From the NCBI RefSeq assembly GCF_005222675.1, contig NZ_STGE01000004.1, forward strand, positions 62,001 through 126,000: DNA of 64,000 nt, read 5' to 3'. Source of the stretch: Mycolicibacterium sp. CR10. Its GTDB lineage: Bacteria; Actinomycetota; Actinomycetes; Mycobacteriales; Mycobacteriaceae. Each line of letters opens with the position of its first letter. Position 1 is the first letter of the stretch. Positions 51,954 through 60,476 of the stretch are shown in pieces. Both the position numbers and the translations under genes were made by a program. A model generated the notes under the pieces. That model searched no databases, was not told the origin of the DNA, and saw only the letters and a list, made by a program, of their open reading frames with translations.

Positions 51954-53035
51954 CCGAGGTTCCGGAACTGTCGGCGGCGTTCAACGAACTGCTCGACGAG
52001 GTGCGCACCATCGAACAGAAACTGCTCTCGACGCAGCCGGCCCTGCCCGAAGCCGACATGCTGGACGGCTACCGGCTGATGTTCAGCCTGTTGCGCGTCA
52101 CCGTGGACGCCTACGTATGGGGCGACCGGGACAACCCGATCCTCGTCGACGTCATCGGTCCGTATCTGAAGTGGGGCGGCGACAACTCCGACGCCTACTA
52201 CCAGCTGGCACCTCTTGACCCGAATCGGACCTACCGGGTCACCGGAAATCGTGGCGACGCCGTCTATTTGTCGATGACCGTCTACGGCGGTCCCGGCGGC
52301 GGCCAGTACAGCAATCGGATCGTCGGCACGATGAACAGCCGCAGCCTGGAGTTCGACCGGGACGGCAACTTCGAGTTCATGCTCAGCCCGGATCCCCAGG
52401 CCGGTGCGTGGCTGCGGCTCGACGACGATGCCGAGTTCGCGTTGACCCGCGACTATCTCACCGAACCGGTGACCGGGCGCAGGCCGCAGTGGACGATCCA
52501 GGCCATCGACCCGCCCGCGCGCCGCCACGACAGTCCCGAGGACCTCACCCGACGGCTTCGCTCGGCCAAAACCTGGCTGCGTGAACAGGTTTCATTCCTG
52601 CCCACCCGTATCGACCCGCCCAACGACGTCCTCGAACCCTTCCCGGTGCCCGAACACGCCTACGGCTGGTCGGCTGCCGACGCCGCCTACGCCATGGGTG
52701 CCTACGACCTGGGTCCCGAGCAGGCCCTGGTGGTGACGGGAACCTCACCGGAGTGTGTGTTCTGGAACCTGTGCCTGTGGAATCCCTTTCTGCACACCTA
52801 CGACTCGGCCTACGAACGGGTCACCATCAACGGTGCCCATGTCACCTATGAGCCCGACGGGTCGTGGGAGATCGTGATCAGCGACCGAGATCCGGGTCAC
52901 CCGAACTGGGTGTCCACCGCCGGACGGTCGAAGGGACTGATCTGGCTGCGCTGGTTCCTGCCCGAGGAGACACCGGCCCGGCCGCAGTGCCGGGTGGTCG
53001 ACGTGGCCGAGCTGACCCGAGCGGCGACACGGTGA
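51950..53035 (+). CDS. DUF1214 domain protein
   Basis: A 361-residue protein whose C-terminal half (WSAADAAYAMGAYDLGPEQALVVTG, ISDRDPGHPNWVSTAGRSKGLIWLRWF) is the DUF1214 beta-domain. It has no signal peptide. Start overlaps the TetR stop, and its stop overlaps the sulfotransferase start (GTGA). DUF1214 proteins are not functionally characterised; operon membership suggests binding or processing of a lipid-like sulfotransferase substrate. Confidence 0.85.
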   Translation: MTEVPELSAAFNELLDEVRTIEQKLLSTQPALPEADMLDGYRLMFSLLRVTVDAYVWGDRDNPILVDVIGPYLKWGGDNSDAYYQLAPLDPNRTYRVTGNRGDAVYLSMTVYGGPGGGQYSNRIVGTMNSRSLEFDRDGNFEFMLSPDPQAGAWLRLDDDAEFALTRDYLTEPVTGRRPQWTIQAIDPPARRHDSPEDLTRRLRSAKTWLREQVSFLPTRIDPPNDVLEPFPVPEHAYGWSAADAAYAMGAYDLGPEQALVVTGTSPECVFWNLCLWNPFLHTYDSAYERVTINGAHVTYEPDGSWEIVISDRDPGHPNWVSTAGRSKGLIWLRWFLPEETPARPQCRVVDVAELTRAATR

Positions 53036-54309
53036 CCACGGGTACCCGGCGGCCCGCGCCGATTCGCTTCACCGACTTGGCCCACCCCGTGTATCCCGAG
53101 GCTGCGGCGCCGATGCGCGACGGGCTGGCCGCCTACGGCGCGGTGCTGGAGCTGACCCCTGATGCCCTGCTCGCTACGGCTGTCGAGCGCACCGGACTCG
53201 ACGACTGGGGGGACCCAGCTTTTCGACAGCGGCTGGACGTCCTCTGCGGCGCGCTGCGCGACGAGGCCGATCTGTCGAATGCCGGCAGGGCCATCGCTTT
53301 CGAGCAACTGGTCGCCAACCTGGTCAACCGGCTTCGGCTCGAGGCGCTGGTGAGTGCGCATCCCGAGATCGAGGACGTGACCATCGAGCGCCCGATCATC
53401 ATCTGCGGCCTGCCCCGCACCGGGACCACCCACCTGCACAACCTGCTGGCCGCCGACCCGTCGCTGCGGTTCCTGCCCTACTGGGAGAGCCTGGAACCAT
53501 TCCCGGCCGCCGACGAAGGCGATCCGGAGCCCCGTCGTCAGCGGTGCGCGGCGGGCCTGGCGCTGGTGAGTACGTCGATGCCCGAGTTCCGCCGCATGCA
53601 CGACATGACCGTCGAGCATGCGCACGAAGAAATTCAGCTGTTGGCCAACGACATCTCCGGCATGTTGTTCGAGACGACCTATCAGGTGCCGAGTTACGCC
53701 GCGCACTACAAGGCTCAGGACCAGGCACCGTCCTACGCGTACCTGAAGCGCTCCCTGCAGGCGATGCAGTGGCTTCGCGGCGGCACGCGCTGGGTGCTGA
53801 AATCGCCCCAGCACCTGGAACAGTTCCCCGTCCTGGCGTCAACCTTTCCTGACGCGACATTCGTTGTCACGCATCGTGATCCAGTCGAGGTGGCGATATC
53901 GATGCTGACCATGGTCTGTTACGCCTCGCGGATGGCGGTCACCAATCCGGATCCGCACCGAATCACCCGGTACTGGCTCGACCGCGCAGGCGACCTGCTC
54001 GACGGGTGCGTACGCGACCGTGACGTGTTGCCGGCCGGGCAGTCTATCGACATCCGCTTCGATGACTTCATGGCCGATGAGAAAGGCACGATCGAGGCCA
54101 TCTATGACCGGGCCGGACAGCAGTTCGATGCCGGTGTGCAAGACGCCATGCAGCGGTTTCTTGTCGAGCACCCGCGGGGCCGCTACGGCGGAGTGATCTA
54201 CGAACCGGACGATCTCGGCCTCGACGTCGCCGAGGTGGCTGAAAAGTTCCGCACCTACAGCGAGCGGTTCATCACGAATCACCCTGCCGCTGCGCCCAAT
54301 CCGCAATAG
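53032..54309 (+). CDS. PAPS-dependent sulfotransferase
   Basis: A 425-residue sulfotransferase-family protein. The 5'-phosphosulfate loop GLPRTGTTHL is at 126-135, and the 3'-phosphate region is in WVLKSPQHLEQFP and FVVTHRDPVEVAIS. It would transfer sulfate from PAPS to a hydroxyl acceptor, as mycobacterial Stf enzymes do. PAPS comes from CysNC and PAP is removed by CysQ, both encoded in this window. Its 3' end overlaps the convergent ROK gene by 38 bases. Confidence 0.88.
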   Translation: MTTGTRRPAPIRFTDLAHPVYPEAAAPMRDGLAAYGAVLELTPDALLATAVERTGLDDWGDPAFRQRLDVLCGALRDEADLSNAGRAIAFEQLVANLVNRLRLEALVSAHPEIEDVTIERPIIICGLPRTGTTHLHNLLAADPSLRFLPYWESLEPFPAADEGDPEPRRQRCAAGLALVSTSMPEFRRMHDMTVEHAHEEIQLLANDISGMLFETTYQVPSYAAHYKAQDQAPSYAYLKRSLQAMQWLRGGTRWVLKSPQHLEQFPVLASTFPDATFVVTHRDPVEVAISMLTMVCYASRMAVTNPDPHRITRYWLDRAGDLLDGCVRDRDVLPAGQSIDIRFDDFMADEKGTIEAIYDRAGQQFDAGVQDAMQRFLVEHPRGRYGGVIYEPDDLGLDVAEVAEKFRTYSERFITNHPAAAPNPQ

Positions 54310-55459
54310 CCGCCTCGCTGATCACGTGGTCGAGCGCGAGCGCGGCGGCGCCCACGAGTGGTGCGTCGTCGCCGTGGACGCCATCGCGGACGGGCGGCGC
54401 CGACGATTTGCGGAACGCCATCAGCCCGCTGCGGTAGGCCTCATCGAACGCGGCCGGGGCGGCGGCGCGCAGCGGTGCCGCGAGCCCGCCGAGTGTGACG
54501 ATGTCGGGATCGTGCAGATTCACCAGTCCGCCTACCCCGCGACCCAGCGCTGACGCCACGGCGTCGAACGCCGCGCGGGTCGCCGGGTCGACGGGCCGGC
54601 GGTCCAGGAGCTCACGGGCGTATCCGACCGGGTCGGCAGGGGTCGAGTCCCCCAGGTGCCGGGCCAGTGCCCGGCCGTCGATGTCCAGATCCCAGCACCC
54701 CATTGCGCCGCAGGGACATTCGAGGGCCGGATTCCCGAACGGCACGTGGCCGTATTCCCCCGCGGCGCCGTGGGCGCCGCTGACGGGCTCGCCGTTGACC
54801 ACCAGGGTGCCGCCGAGGCCGACCGCGATGATCAGGTGTAGCACCGTGCCTGCCTCGCGCGCCGCGCCGGAGCGTGCTTCGGCAAGCCCCGCCAGCGTGG
54901 CGTCGTTGCCCAGCAGCAACGGCACACCGGGTAGCCCAGAGGTCAATCCGGAAAGGTCGGTGTCCCGCCAGCCCCTGGTGGTGAACTGAACCAGTCGGGA
55001 GTCGCTGACCGTGCCGGCCACCGACATCCCCACCGCGCGCACCCGCCCGCCCCGGCTGCGGTGGGCGTCGGTGATCGCCTCCCCGAGTTCGGACAGCAGC
55101 CGGGCACTACTGATGCGGCGGTGGTTTCGCTCCGCGACCACCCGCGGTGCACCGTCGACAGCCGCCTCGGCCAGGCGCCAATCGCCGGCGCGCAGTTCCG
55201 CCGCGAGCACCACCGGGCCGTCGGGGTGCGGGCCGAGGAGGGTCGTCGGCCTACCGCGCCCCTGCGCGGGCGCTGGCGATTCGTCCAACAGGCGGATCCT
55301 GCGCAGTCGGGCGACCAGATCCGTTGCGCCGCCGGTGCCGATGCCGAGGCGTTGAGCCGCCGCCGCGCGGGTGATTCCCGGTTCGGCGCGGATCACGGCC
55401 ATCAACTGGGCGGCGCGGGACCAGCGCGCCTGCGAGGCCGATCGACTGTCCTGCGCCAT
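54272..55459 (-). CDS. ROK-family transcription regulator
   Basis: A 395-residue ROK protein with an N-terminal winged helix (GITRAAAAQRLGIGTGGATDLVARL) and a ROK domain carrying the zinc motif ECPCGAMGCWD and GAHGAAGEYGHV. The ATP-binding DxGxT motif of ROK kinases is not seen, so it is a regulator and not a kinase. It is divergent from an MFS exporter gene, which it probably controls in response to a sugar. ATG at 55459 chosen; GTG 55468 is an alternative. Confidence 0.87.
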   Translation of the reverse strand: MAQDSRSASQARWSRAAQLMAVIRAEPGITRAAAAQRLGIGTGGATDLVARLRRIRLLDESPAPAQGRGRPTTLLGPHPDGPVVLAAELRAGDWRLAEAAVDGAPRVVAERNHRRISSARLLSELGEAITDAHRSRGGRVRAVGMSVAGTVSDSRLVQFTTRGWRDTDLSGLTSGLPGVPLLLGNDATLAGLAEARSGAAREAGTVLHLIIAVGLGGTLVVNGEPVSGAHGAAGEYGHVPFGNPALECPCGAMGCWDLDIDGRALARHLGDSTPADPVGYARELLDRRPVDPATRAAFDAVASALGRGVGGLVNLHDPDIVTLGGLAAPLRAAAPAAFDEAYRSGLMAFRKSSAPPVRDGVHGDDAPLVGAAALALDHVISEAAIADWAQRQGDS

Positions 55460-55505
55460 GGTCACCACGATTTCGATTGATTAAACTCGTCAGCTGAGTA
55501 TATTC

Positions 55506-56693
55506 ATGGCAGTGACCGATGTGACCACCCGACACGACTCCGAGCGCGGCCTCCGACCGCACCTGCCCGGCCTGCTGTCGTTGGCGGCCGCCTCCTGCCT
55601 GGCCGTCACCACCGAGATGCTCCCGGTCGGCCTGCTCCCGGCGATCGGCCGCGCCTTCGCCGTCAGTGATTCGATGGCAGGCCTTCTCATCACGCTGTAC
55701 GCGGTGATGGTGGCGCTGCTGGCCGTGCCATTGACGGTCGCTACGGTGCGGTTCGAACGAAAGCCGCTGCTGTTGGCCACGCTGCTGTGCTACGCGGTGA
55801 GCAATGCGATGGTCGCCGCCGCGCCGGTGTTCGCGGTGGTTGCGGCGGGTCGGGTGCTCGGGGGCATCACCCACGCGCTGTTCTTCTCGTTGTGCATCGG
55901 GTACGTGCCCCGCTTGGTTGCCCGCGCTCACGTCGGTCGTGCGCTGGCCATCGCCACGGGTGGAGCGTCCGCGGGATTCGTTCTGGGCGTGCCGTTCTCG
56001 ACATCCCTGGGCACTGCCGTGGGATGGCGTGCGGCGTTCGGGGTGCTGGCGGCCCTGGCTGTGGTCACACTGGTGCTGGTGGCGAGGTTCCTGCCCGCCG
56101 TCGGCGGCGAGCGATCGACGGAGCCGATTGCCGGGCATCGCCGGGTGGAGTTGGCGGCGGTGGTGACCTCCAATGCGCTGACCTACCTCGGACAGTTCAC
56201 CTTGTACACCTTCATCAGTCTGCTGTTGCTGTCCGCCGGATTGCGGGAGGCGCTCGTCGGGCCCCTGCTGCTGGTCTGCGGTGCCTGCGGATTGGTCGGG
56301 CTGTACTACGCCGCAAAGACATTGGATCGCACTCCGCGACGTGCCGCTATCCTGATCCTGAGTGTCGTCATCGCGACCGTGCTGATCCTGGCCACCGCGT
56401 ATCCGGTGCTGGGCTGGGTCGTCCTGGTGGCCGCGGTGTGGAACGGCGCGTTCGGCGGGGTGCCGGCGATCTACCAGGCCTGCGCGGTACGCACCGGGGC
56501 GGTGTCGCCGGAGATGGCCGGGGCATGGGTCAACGCCAGCGCCAACTTCGGCATCGCGGGCGGAGCCGCGGTCGGCGCCGGCCTGTTGCCGGTGACCGGG
56601 ATCGATGGTCTGCCCTGGGCGGCAGCGGCGTTCATGGCGACCGGTCTGGCGGTGGCCATCGTCGCACGGCGCGCTTTTCCGGTCCGGCCGTAA
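55506..56693 (+). CDS. MFS transporter, DHA1/AraJ-like sugar exporter type
   Basis: A 395-residue major facilitator protein with 12 predicted helices. The start (LAAASCLAVTTEMLPVGLLPAIG) and the GRVLGGITHALFFS segment fit the DHA1 group containing sugar efflux proteins AraJ and SotB. It is divergent from the ROK regulator, 46 bases apart, suggesting sugar-responsive export. A TATATT box lies 2 bases before the ATG, too close to give a leader. Confidence 0.87.
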   Translation: MAVTDVTTRHDSERGLRPHLPGLLSLAAASCLAVTTEMLPVGLLPAIGRAFAVSDSMAGLLITLYAVMVALLAVPLTVATVRFERKPLLLATLLCYAVSNAMVAAAPVFAVVAAGRVLGGITHALFFSLCIGYVPRLVARAHVGRALAIATGGASAGFVLGVPFSTSLGTAVGWRAAFGVLAALAVVTLVLVARFLPAVGGERSTEPIAGHRRVELAAVVTSNALTYLGQFTLYTFISLLLLSAGLREALVGPLLLVCGACGLVGLYYAAKTLDRTPRRAAILILSVVIATVLILATAYPVLGWVVLVAAVWNGAFGGVPAIYQACAVRTGAVSPEMAGAWVNASANFGIAGGAAVGAGLLPVTGIDGLPWAAAAFMATGLAVAIVARRAFPVRP

Positions 56694-56732
56694 CCGCGCC
56701 GGAGCGGCGGGTGCGCATCTGGAACTAGAGCG

Positions 56733-58439
56733 TCACTGCATTCCAGACGGAGACGGTTGGGCGCGCTGCCCCTTACGGAGGGTGTCCAGCAGCTCGCGGT
56801 ACGGCCCCACCAGGTAGGCGGTATCGCCTGCGGCGAGCTGGGAATCGCGGCGGGGGTGCAACTCTCGGGCGCCCCCGCGACCGACGATCGCGATCACCCG
56901 GGTGTCGGTGGACAGGTCGGCCATCCGGATCCCGTCGAGCACGCTGCCCGGTTCGACACGCACGCCGCCCACCATGAATGACGCCTGACCCACCGAGAAC
57001 GTCCCCAACACCGTCAGCCCCAGCGCGGCACCGATGAACCATGGCGCCGCCAATTCCACGGTGGAACGCACGTTCTCGAATCCGAACCGGTGTGCCACCG
57101 CCGCTCCGAGCGCTCGGTCGAACACGCGAAGCACCACGGGCACGCCAGGTTCGCCCGCCGACTTCATCCATCGCAGCCCGAGGCGTTCGCGCAGCACGAT
57201 TCCGGTCTCGATGTTCACCATGTCGTCCTGCGTCAGCACTGCTACCGCGACGGCATCGTCGATGCGGGCGGCATCCAAGGTCGACCGCAGGGTCGCGTCG
57301 CCGAAGATCACCGGGACGTCCAGGTCCGCGGCTGCCGACAGATAACGGTTGTCGGGGCTGAGTTCGATCACCGCGACGTCGTGGCCCGCAGCCTTGAGGT
57401 CGGCGGCGACGCGGATGCCGAAGGACCCCAGTCCGACGACGATGACGTGGTCGCGCAACTCCCGGACCTTGCGCCGGCCCGCCGAGTACGCGATGCGGCG
57501 CGACAACAGCAGGTCGGCGATGAAGGCCATCAGTACCGCTGTGGTGGTGACTCCCGCGAACATCAGCACTATGCCGAACAGTCGCAGGTAGAGCGGTTGG
57601 TCGATGAAGCTGAAATCGCCGTAACCCACTGTCGCGATCGTCTCGGTCGAGAAGTACAGGGCGTCGACGAAACTCATGCCCGGCTTGTCGTAGGTGAACC
57701 ACAGCAGCATCGTCGAGCCCAGCAGCAGGCTCAGCGACACCGACAACGCCCGGTAGAAATTCGGGTTGACGTCATGCCGGAATGCGCGCACCGCATTGGC
57801 CACTTTGGTGAACGACGAGCGACCACGGCCGGCGCTGCCGTTGCTGTCGGCGGCGACGGTGATCCCTTCGTCGGCGAGTTCGTCGGCGGTGCCGATCATG
57901 GCCACCCAGTCGCCTTCATGGACGATCAGGTCGCGGCCCGGGCAGGCCACCACGGCGCCGGGCGTCTCCGAGTCCTCGCTGCGCATCACCGCCACGGGCG
58001 CCAGGTCGCCGTAGATGTCGCGTAGCGTGCCGGAGCGCGGCGCGTCGGTTCCCGAAATCACGAACTCGACACCGTCGGCCTTGATGACGTGCGTGGTGCG
58101 CGTCAGGCAGGCCTCGACGACCGATGGAGCGGCGAGATCCGCAACGTCGAGGATCGCGCCGGGTCCGTTGCCTACGGCCACCGCCTCGCGCAGCACGCCA
58201 TTGGCCAGCCGGGCGACGACCCGCACCGTCGGGTTGAGTTGCCTTGCCAGCAAAGCCATCTCGAGGTTCGCGGCGTCATCAGGTCCGACGCACACCACCG
58301 CGGTGGCGGTCGCGATCCCGGCCTGGGTCAGGTGATCGGCGCGCTCGATCACGGTCACCGCAGTACCGGCGCCGCGCAGTTCGTCGGCGATCCGCACCGC
58401 CAGCGCGTCGGCACCGCTCACGATGGTGTGGCCGATCAT
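56733..58439 (-). CDS. Potassium channel with RCK domains on both sides of the pore
   Basis: A 568-residue protein. Residues 1-190 form a TrkA-N-like domain with a degraded glycine motif (VSGADALA); two helices near 228-250 and 285-312 flank the selectivity filter TVGYGD (270-275); a second RCK domain follows (GLGSFGIRVA, 336-345) with a TrkA-C-like region at the end and an extra hydrophobic stretch near 463-482. It would conduct K+ under NAD(H) or nucleotide control. TAGCCT 6 bases before the ATG suggests a leaderless mRNA. Confidence 0.88.
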   Translation of the reverse strand: MIGHTIVSGADALAVRIADELRGAGTAVTVIERADHLTQAGIATATAVVCVGPDDAANLEMALLARQLNPTVRVVARLANGVLREAVAVGNGPGAILDVADLAAPSVVEACLTRTTHVIKADGVEFVISGTDAPRSGTLRDIYGDLAPVAVMRSEDSETPGAVVACPGRDLIVHEGDWVAMIGTADELADEGITVAADSNGSAGRGRSSFTKVANAVRAFRHDVNPNFYRALSVSLSLLLGSTMLLWFTYDKPGMSFVDALYFSTETIATVGYGDFSFIDQPLYLRLFGIVLMFAGVTTTAVLMAFIADLLLSRRIAYSAGRRKVRELRDHVIVVGLGSFGIRVAADLKAAGHDVAVIELSPDNRYLSAAADLDVPVIFGDATLRSTLDAARIDDAVAVAVLTQDDMVNIETGIVLRERLGLRWMKSAGEPGVPVVLRVFDRALGAAVAHRFGFENVRSTVELAAPWFIGAALGLTVLGTFSVGQASFMVGGVRVEPGSVLDGIRMADLSTDTRVIAIVGRGGARELHPRRDSQLAAGDTAYLVGPYRELLDTLRKGQRAQPSPSGMQ

Positions 58440-58445
58440 TGCAGC

Positions 58446-58451
58446 AGGCTA
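58446..58451 (-). promoter_or_regulatory. Candidate -10 box for potassium channel gene
   Basis: Minus-strand TAGCCT fits TANNNT with a 6-base spacer to the ATG at 58439. Confidence 0.4.
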
Positions 58452-58493
58452 CGCACAAATCGCCAGATGAGCAGCGCGAAGGCGACGCGGTCG

Positions 58494-58505
58494 CCCGAAT
58501 TCGGG
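58494..58505. promoter_or_regulatory. 12-bp palindrome in a divergent promoter region
   Basis: CCCGAATTCGGG is a perfect palindrome midway between the potassium channel and alpha/beta hydrolase genes. It could be an operator; nothing else supports it. Confidence 0.25.
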
Positions 58506-58569
58506 TCCGTTGGGCGGGCGGCCCTGAGAAGATGACTCGCGCGATGGCGCAGCGAACGAGGGGTGTCTC

Positions 58570-59367
58570 ATGCTGGAAATGATCGACAAAGGCCACCCCA
58601 CCGACCGTCATCCGGTACCGCTGCTGTTCGTCCACGGTGCGTGGCATTCGGCGTGGTGCTGGGACGAACATTTCCTCGAATTTTTCGCCGACAACGGATA
58701 TCGGGCGGTCGCGGTGAGTCTCCGCGGCCACGGACGCAGCCACGGCAGGGAGCGCCTGCGGTGGACGAGCATCCAGGACTACGTCGACGATGTCGCCGAG
58801 GTGGTCGCGCAACTACCGACCCCCCCGGTTCTGATCGGGCACTCGATGGGCGGTTTCACCGTTCAGAAGTATCTGGAGCGTCACACCGCTGCCGGGGCTG
58901 TTCTCGTCGCGGCCGTTCCGCCGAGCGGCGCGCTGCGGGCGACGGCGCGCCTCGCGCGCGACCACCCACGGCAGTTCGTCACGGCGAACGCCACTTTGAG
59001 CCTCGCGCCGATGGTGGCCACCCCGGCATTGGCGCGAGACCTGTTCTTCTCGTCATCGATGCCTGAGGCGCAGGTGAACTCGTACCAGCAGCGGTTGCAG
59101 GACGAGTCCTACCGGGCCTTCCTCGACATGCTCGCTGTCAATCTGGTCAAGGCCAAGCGGGTCAGTCGGGTCCCGATGTTGGTGCTCGGAGGCGAGGGCG
59201 ATGCCATCGTGAGCCGGCGACAGATCCTCCGCACCGCGGCGCAGTACGGAGCCGACGCGGAGATCTTCCCGAACATGGCCCACGACATGATGCTCGAGCC
59301 CGGCTGGTGGGATGTGGCCGAGAGAATCGACGGCTGGTTGACCGCTCAGATGGTGACGACCTCGTAA
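58570..59367 (+). CDS. Alpha/beta hydrolase
   Basis: A 265-residue hydrolase with oxyanion motif VHGAWHSAWCW, nucleophile Ser92 (GHSMGG), an acid in GGEGDAIVS and His in NMAHDMMLEPGWW. The HG-AWH-SAWCW start is typical of esterase/lysophospholipase-like members. Its 3' end overlaps the convergent acyl-CoA dehydrogenase gene by 22 bases. Substrate unknown. Confidence 0.87.
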   Translation: MLEMIDKGHPTDRHPVPLLFVHGAWHSAWCWDEHFLEFFADNGYRAVAVSLRGHGRSHGRERLRWTSIQDYVDDVAEVVAQLPTPPVLIGHSMGGFTVQKYLERHTAAGAVLVAAVPPSGALRATARLARDHPRQFVTANATLSLAPMVATPALARDLFFSSSMPEAQVNSYQQRLQDESYRAFLDMLAVNLVKAKRVSRVPMLVLGGEGDAIVSRRQILRTAAQYGADAEIFPNMAHDMMLEPGWWDVAERIDGWLTAQMVTTS

Positions 59368-60461
59368 TCGCCGAGTTGGCCGATCAACACGTGCAACTGG
59401 TCCTGCGACGAGCCGAGGGTGTACTCGACCGCGGTGAGCCGCGCTGCATAGTGGCCGATCGGGTACTCGTCCGTCACCCCGATCCCACCGTGCAACTGGA
59501 TGGCCTCCTGGCTGATGTGGCGTCCCGACCGGCCGATCTGCAGCTTGGCCCGCGCCGCGATGGTCGGGTCGAGGTCGCCGTCTGCCACCGACATCGCCGC
59601 GTACAGCGCCATGCTGCGGGCGAGTTCCAGTGACACGTACATGTCGGCGGCGCGCTGCGTGAGGGTCTGGAACTTACTCAGCGTGACGCCGAATTGCTTG
59701 CGCTGCGTGAGGTACTCCGATGTCAGGCGCAATGCCTCCTCCATCGCGCCGAGCGCCTCGGCGCACAGGGCCGAGGAGATGCGGACGAGCGTGTGGCCGA
59801 TGGCCGCCGATACGTGTTCGCCGCTGATAGCGTCGCCCAAGGGTTCGGCAGGCACTTTGTCGAAGTCGATCTGGGCACCACGCTGCCCGTCGAAGGTGCG
59901 GTAGGGCTGCCGCTGCACCGCAGTGGCGTCGACGAGGAACAGCCCGGTGCCGCCGTCGGGCAGCGCTGCGCTGACCACCAGCGTGTCCGCGCAGTCGCCG
60001 GCCAGAACCGGATTTTTGCGTCCGCTCAGCACCCACGAATCACCTTCGCGCGCAGCGGTTGTCGTCACCTCAGCGGTGGGTCCCCGCATCCCCGGCTCCG
60101 CATGCGCGAAGGCCAGCAGACGCTCACCTGCAGCGACCTCGTCGAGCAGGGCGCGCTGTTCGGCGGTGCCCAGCTCGGCGATCAATGCGCCAGGGCCCAG
60201 CGCCGCGTGCACCACCGGCTCGGGCGCCAGGCGGCGACCGATCTCGGTCTGCACCACCTGGATCTCGATCTGACCGCCCGCGTCTTCGTCGAACCCCAGT
60301 CCGAGGATCCCGATCTCGGCCAGCTGGTTCCACACCTCGCGGCTCCAGCCCAGGTCGGTGTCGACCACCTTGAGCCTGGTCTCGGTGTCATAAGTACGCG
60401 ACAAAACGTCCCGAGTGGTGTCGCGAAGCAGGGTCTGCTCTTCGCTCAGTTGAAAGTCCAT
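59346..60461 (-). CDS. Acyl-CoA dehydrogenase, non-catalytic partner subunit
   Basis: A 371-residue FadE-type flavoprotein. The flavin-contact motif YLTQRKQFGVTLSKFQ is present, but at the position of the catalytic glutamate the sequence is GSSQDQL. The partner gene 15 bases upstream has GGSNEVQ there. This matches mycobacterial alpha2beta2 acyl-CoA dehydrogenases (ChsE type), where the active site is shared between unlike subunits. Such enzymes often act on steroid side-chain or ring CoA esters. Confidence 0.88.
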   Translation of the reverse strand: MDFQLSEEQTLLRDTTRDVLSRTYDTETRLKVVDTDLGWSREVWNQLAEIGILGLGFDEDAGGQIEIQVVQTEIGRRLAPEPVVHAALGPGALIAELGTAEQRALLDEVAAGERLLAFAHAEPGMRGPTAEVTTTAAREGDSWVLSGRKNPVLAGDCADTLVVSAALPDGGTGLFLVDATAVQRQPYRTFDGQRGAQIDFDKVPAEPLGDAISGEHVSAAIGHTLVRISSALCAEALGAMEEALRLTSEYLTQRKQFGVTLSKFQTLTQRAADMYVSLELARSMALYAAMSVADGDLDPTIAARAKLQIGRSGRHISQEAIQLHGGIGVTDEYPIGHYAARLTAVEYTLGSSQDQLHVLIGQLGDYEVVTI

Positions 60462-60476
60462 TGTTCAGGCCCTATC

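Noticed and set aside
54272..55459. ROK protein as a glucokinase
   Set aside because: An N-terminal winged helix is present and the ATP-binding DxGxT motif is missing, so it is a regulator.
55484..55505. Weak ACTC/GAGT inverted repeat between ROK and MFS genes
   Set aside because: Arms are only four bases and the centre is asymmetric; chance is a sufficient explanation.
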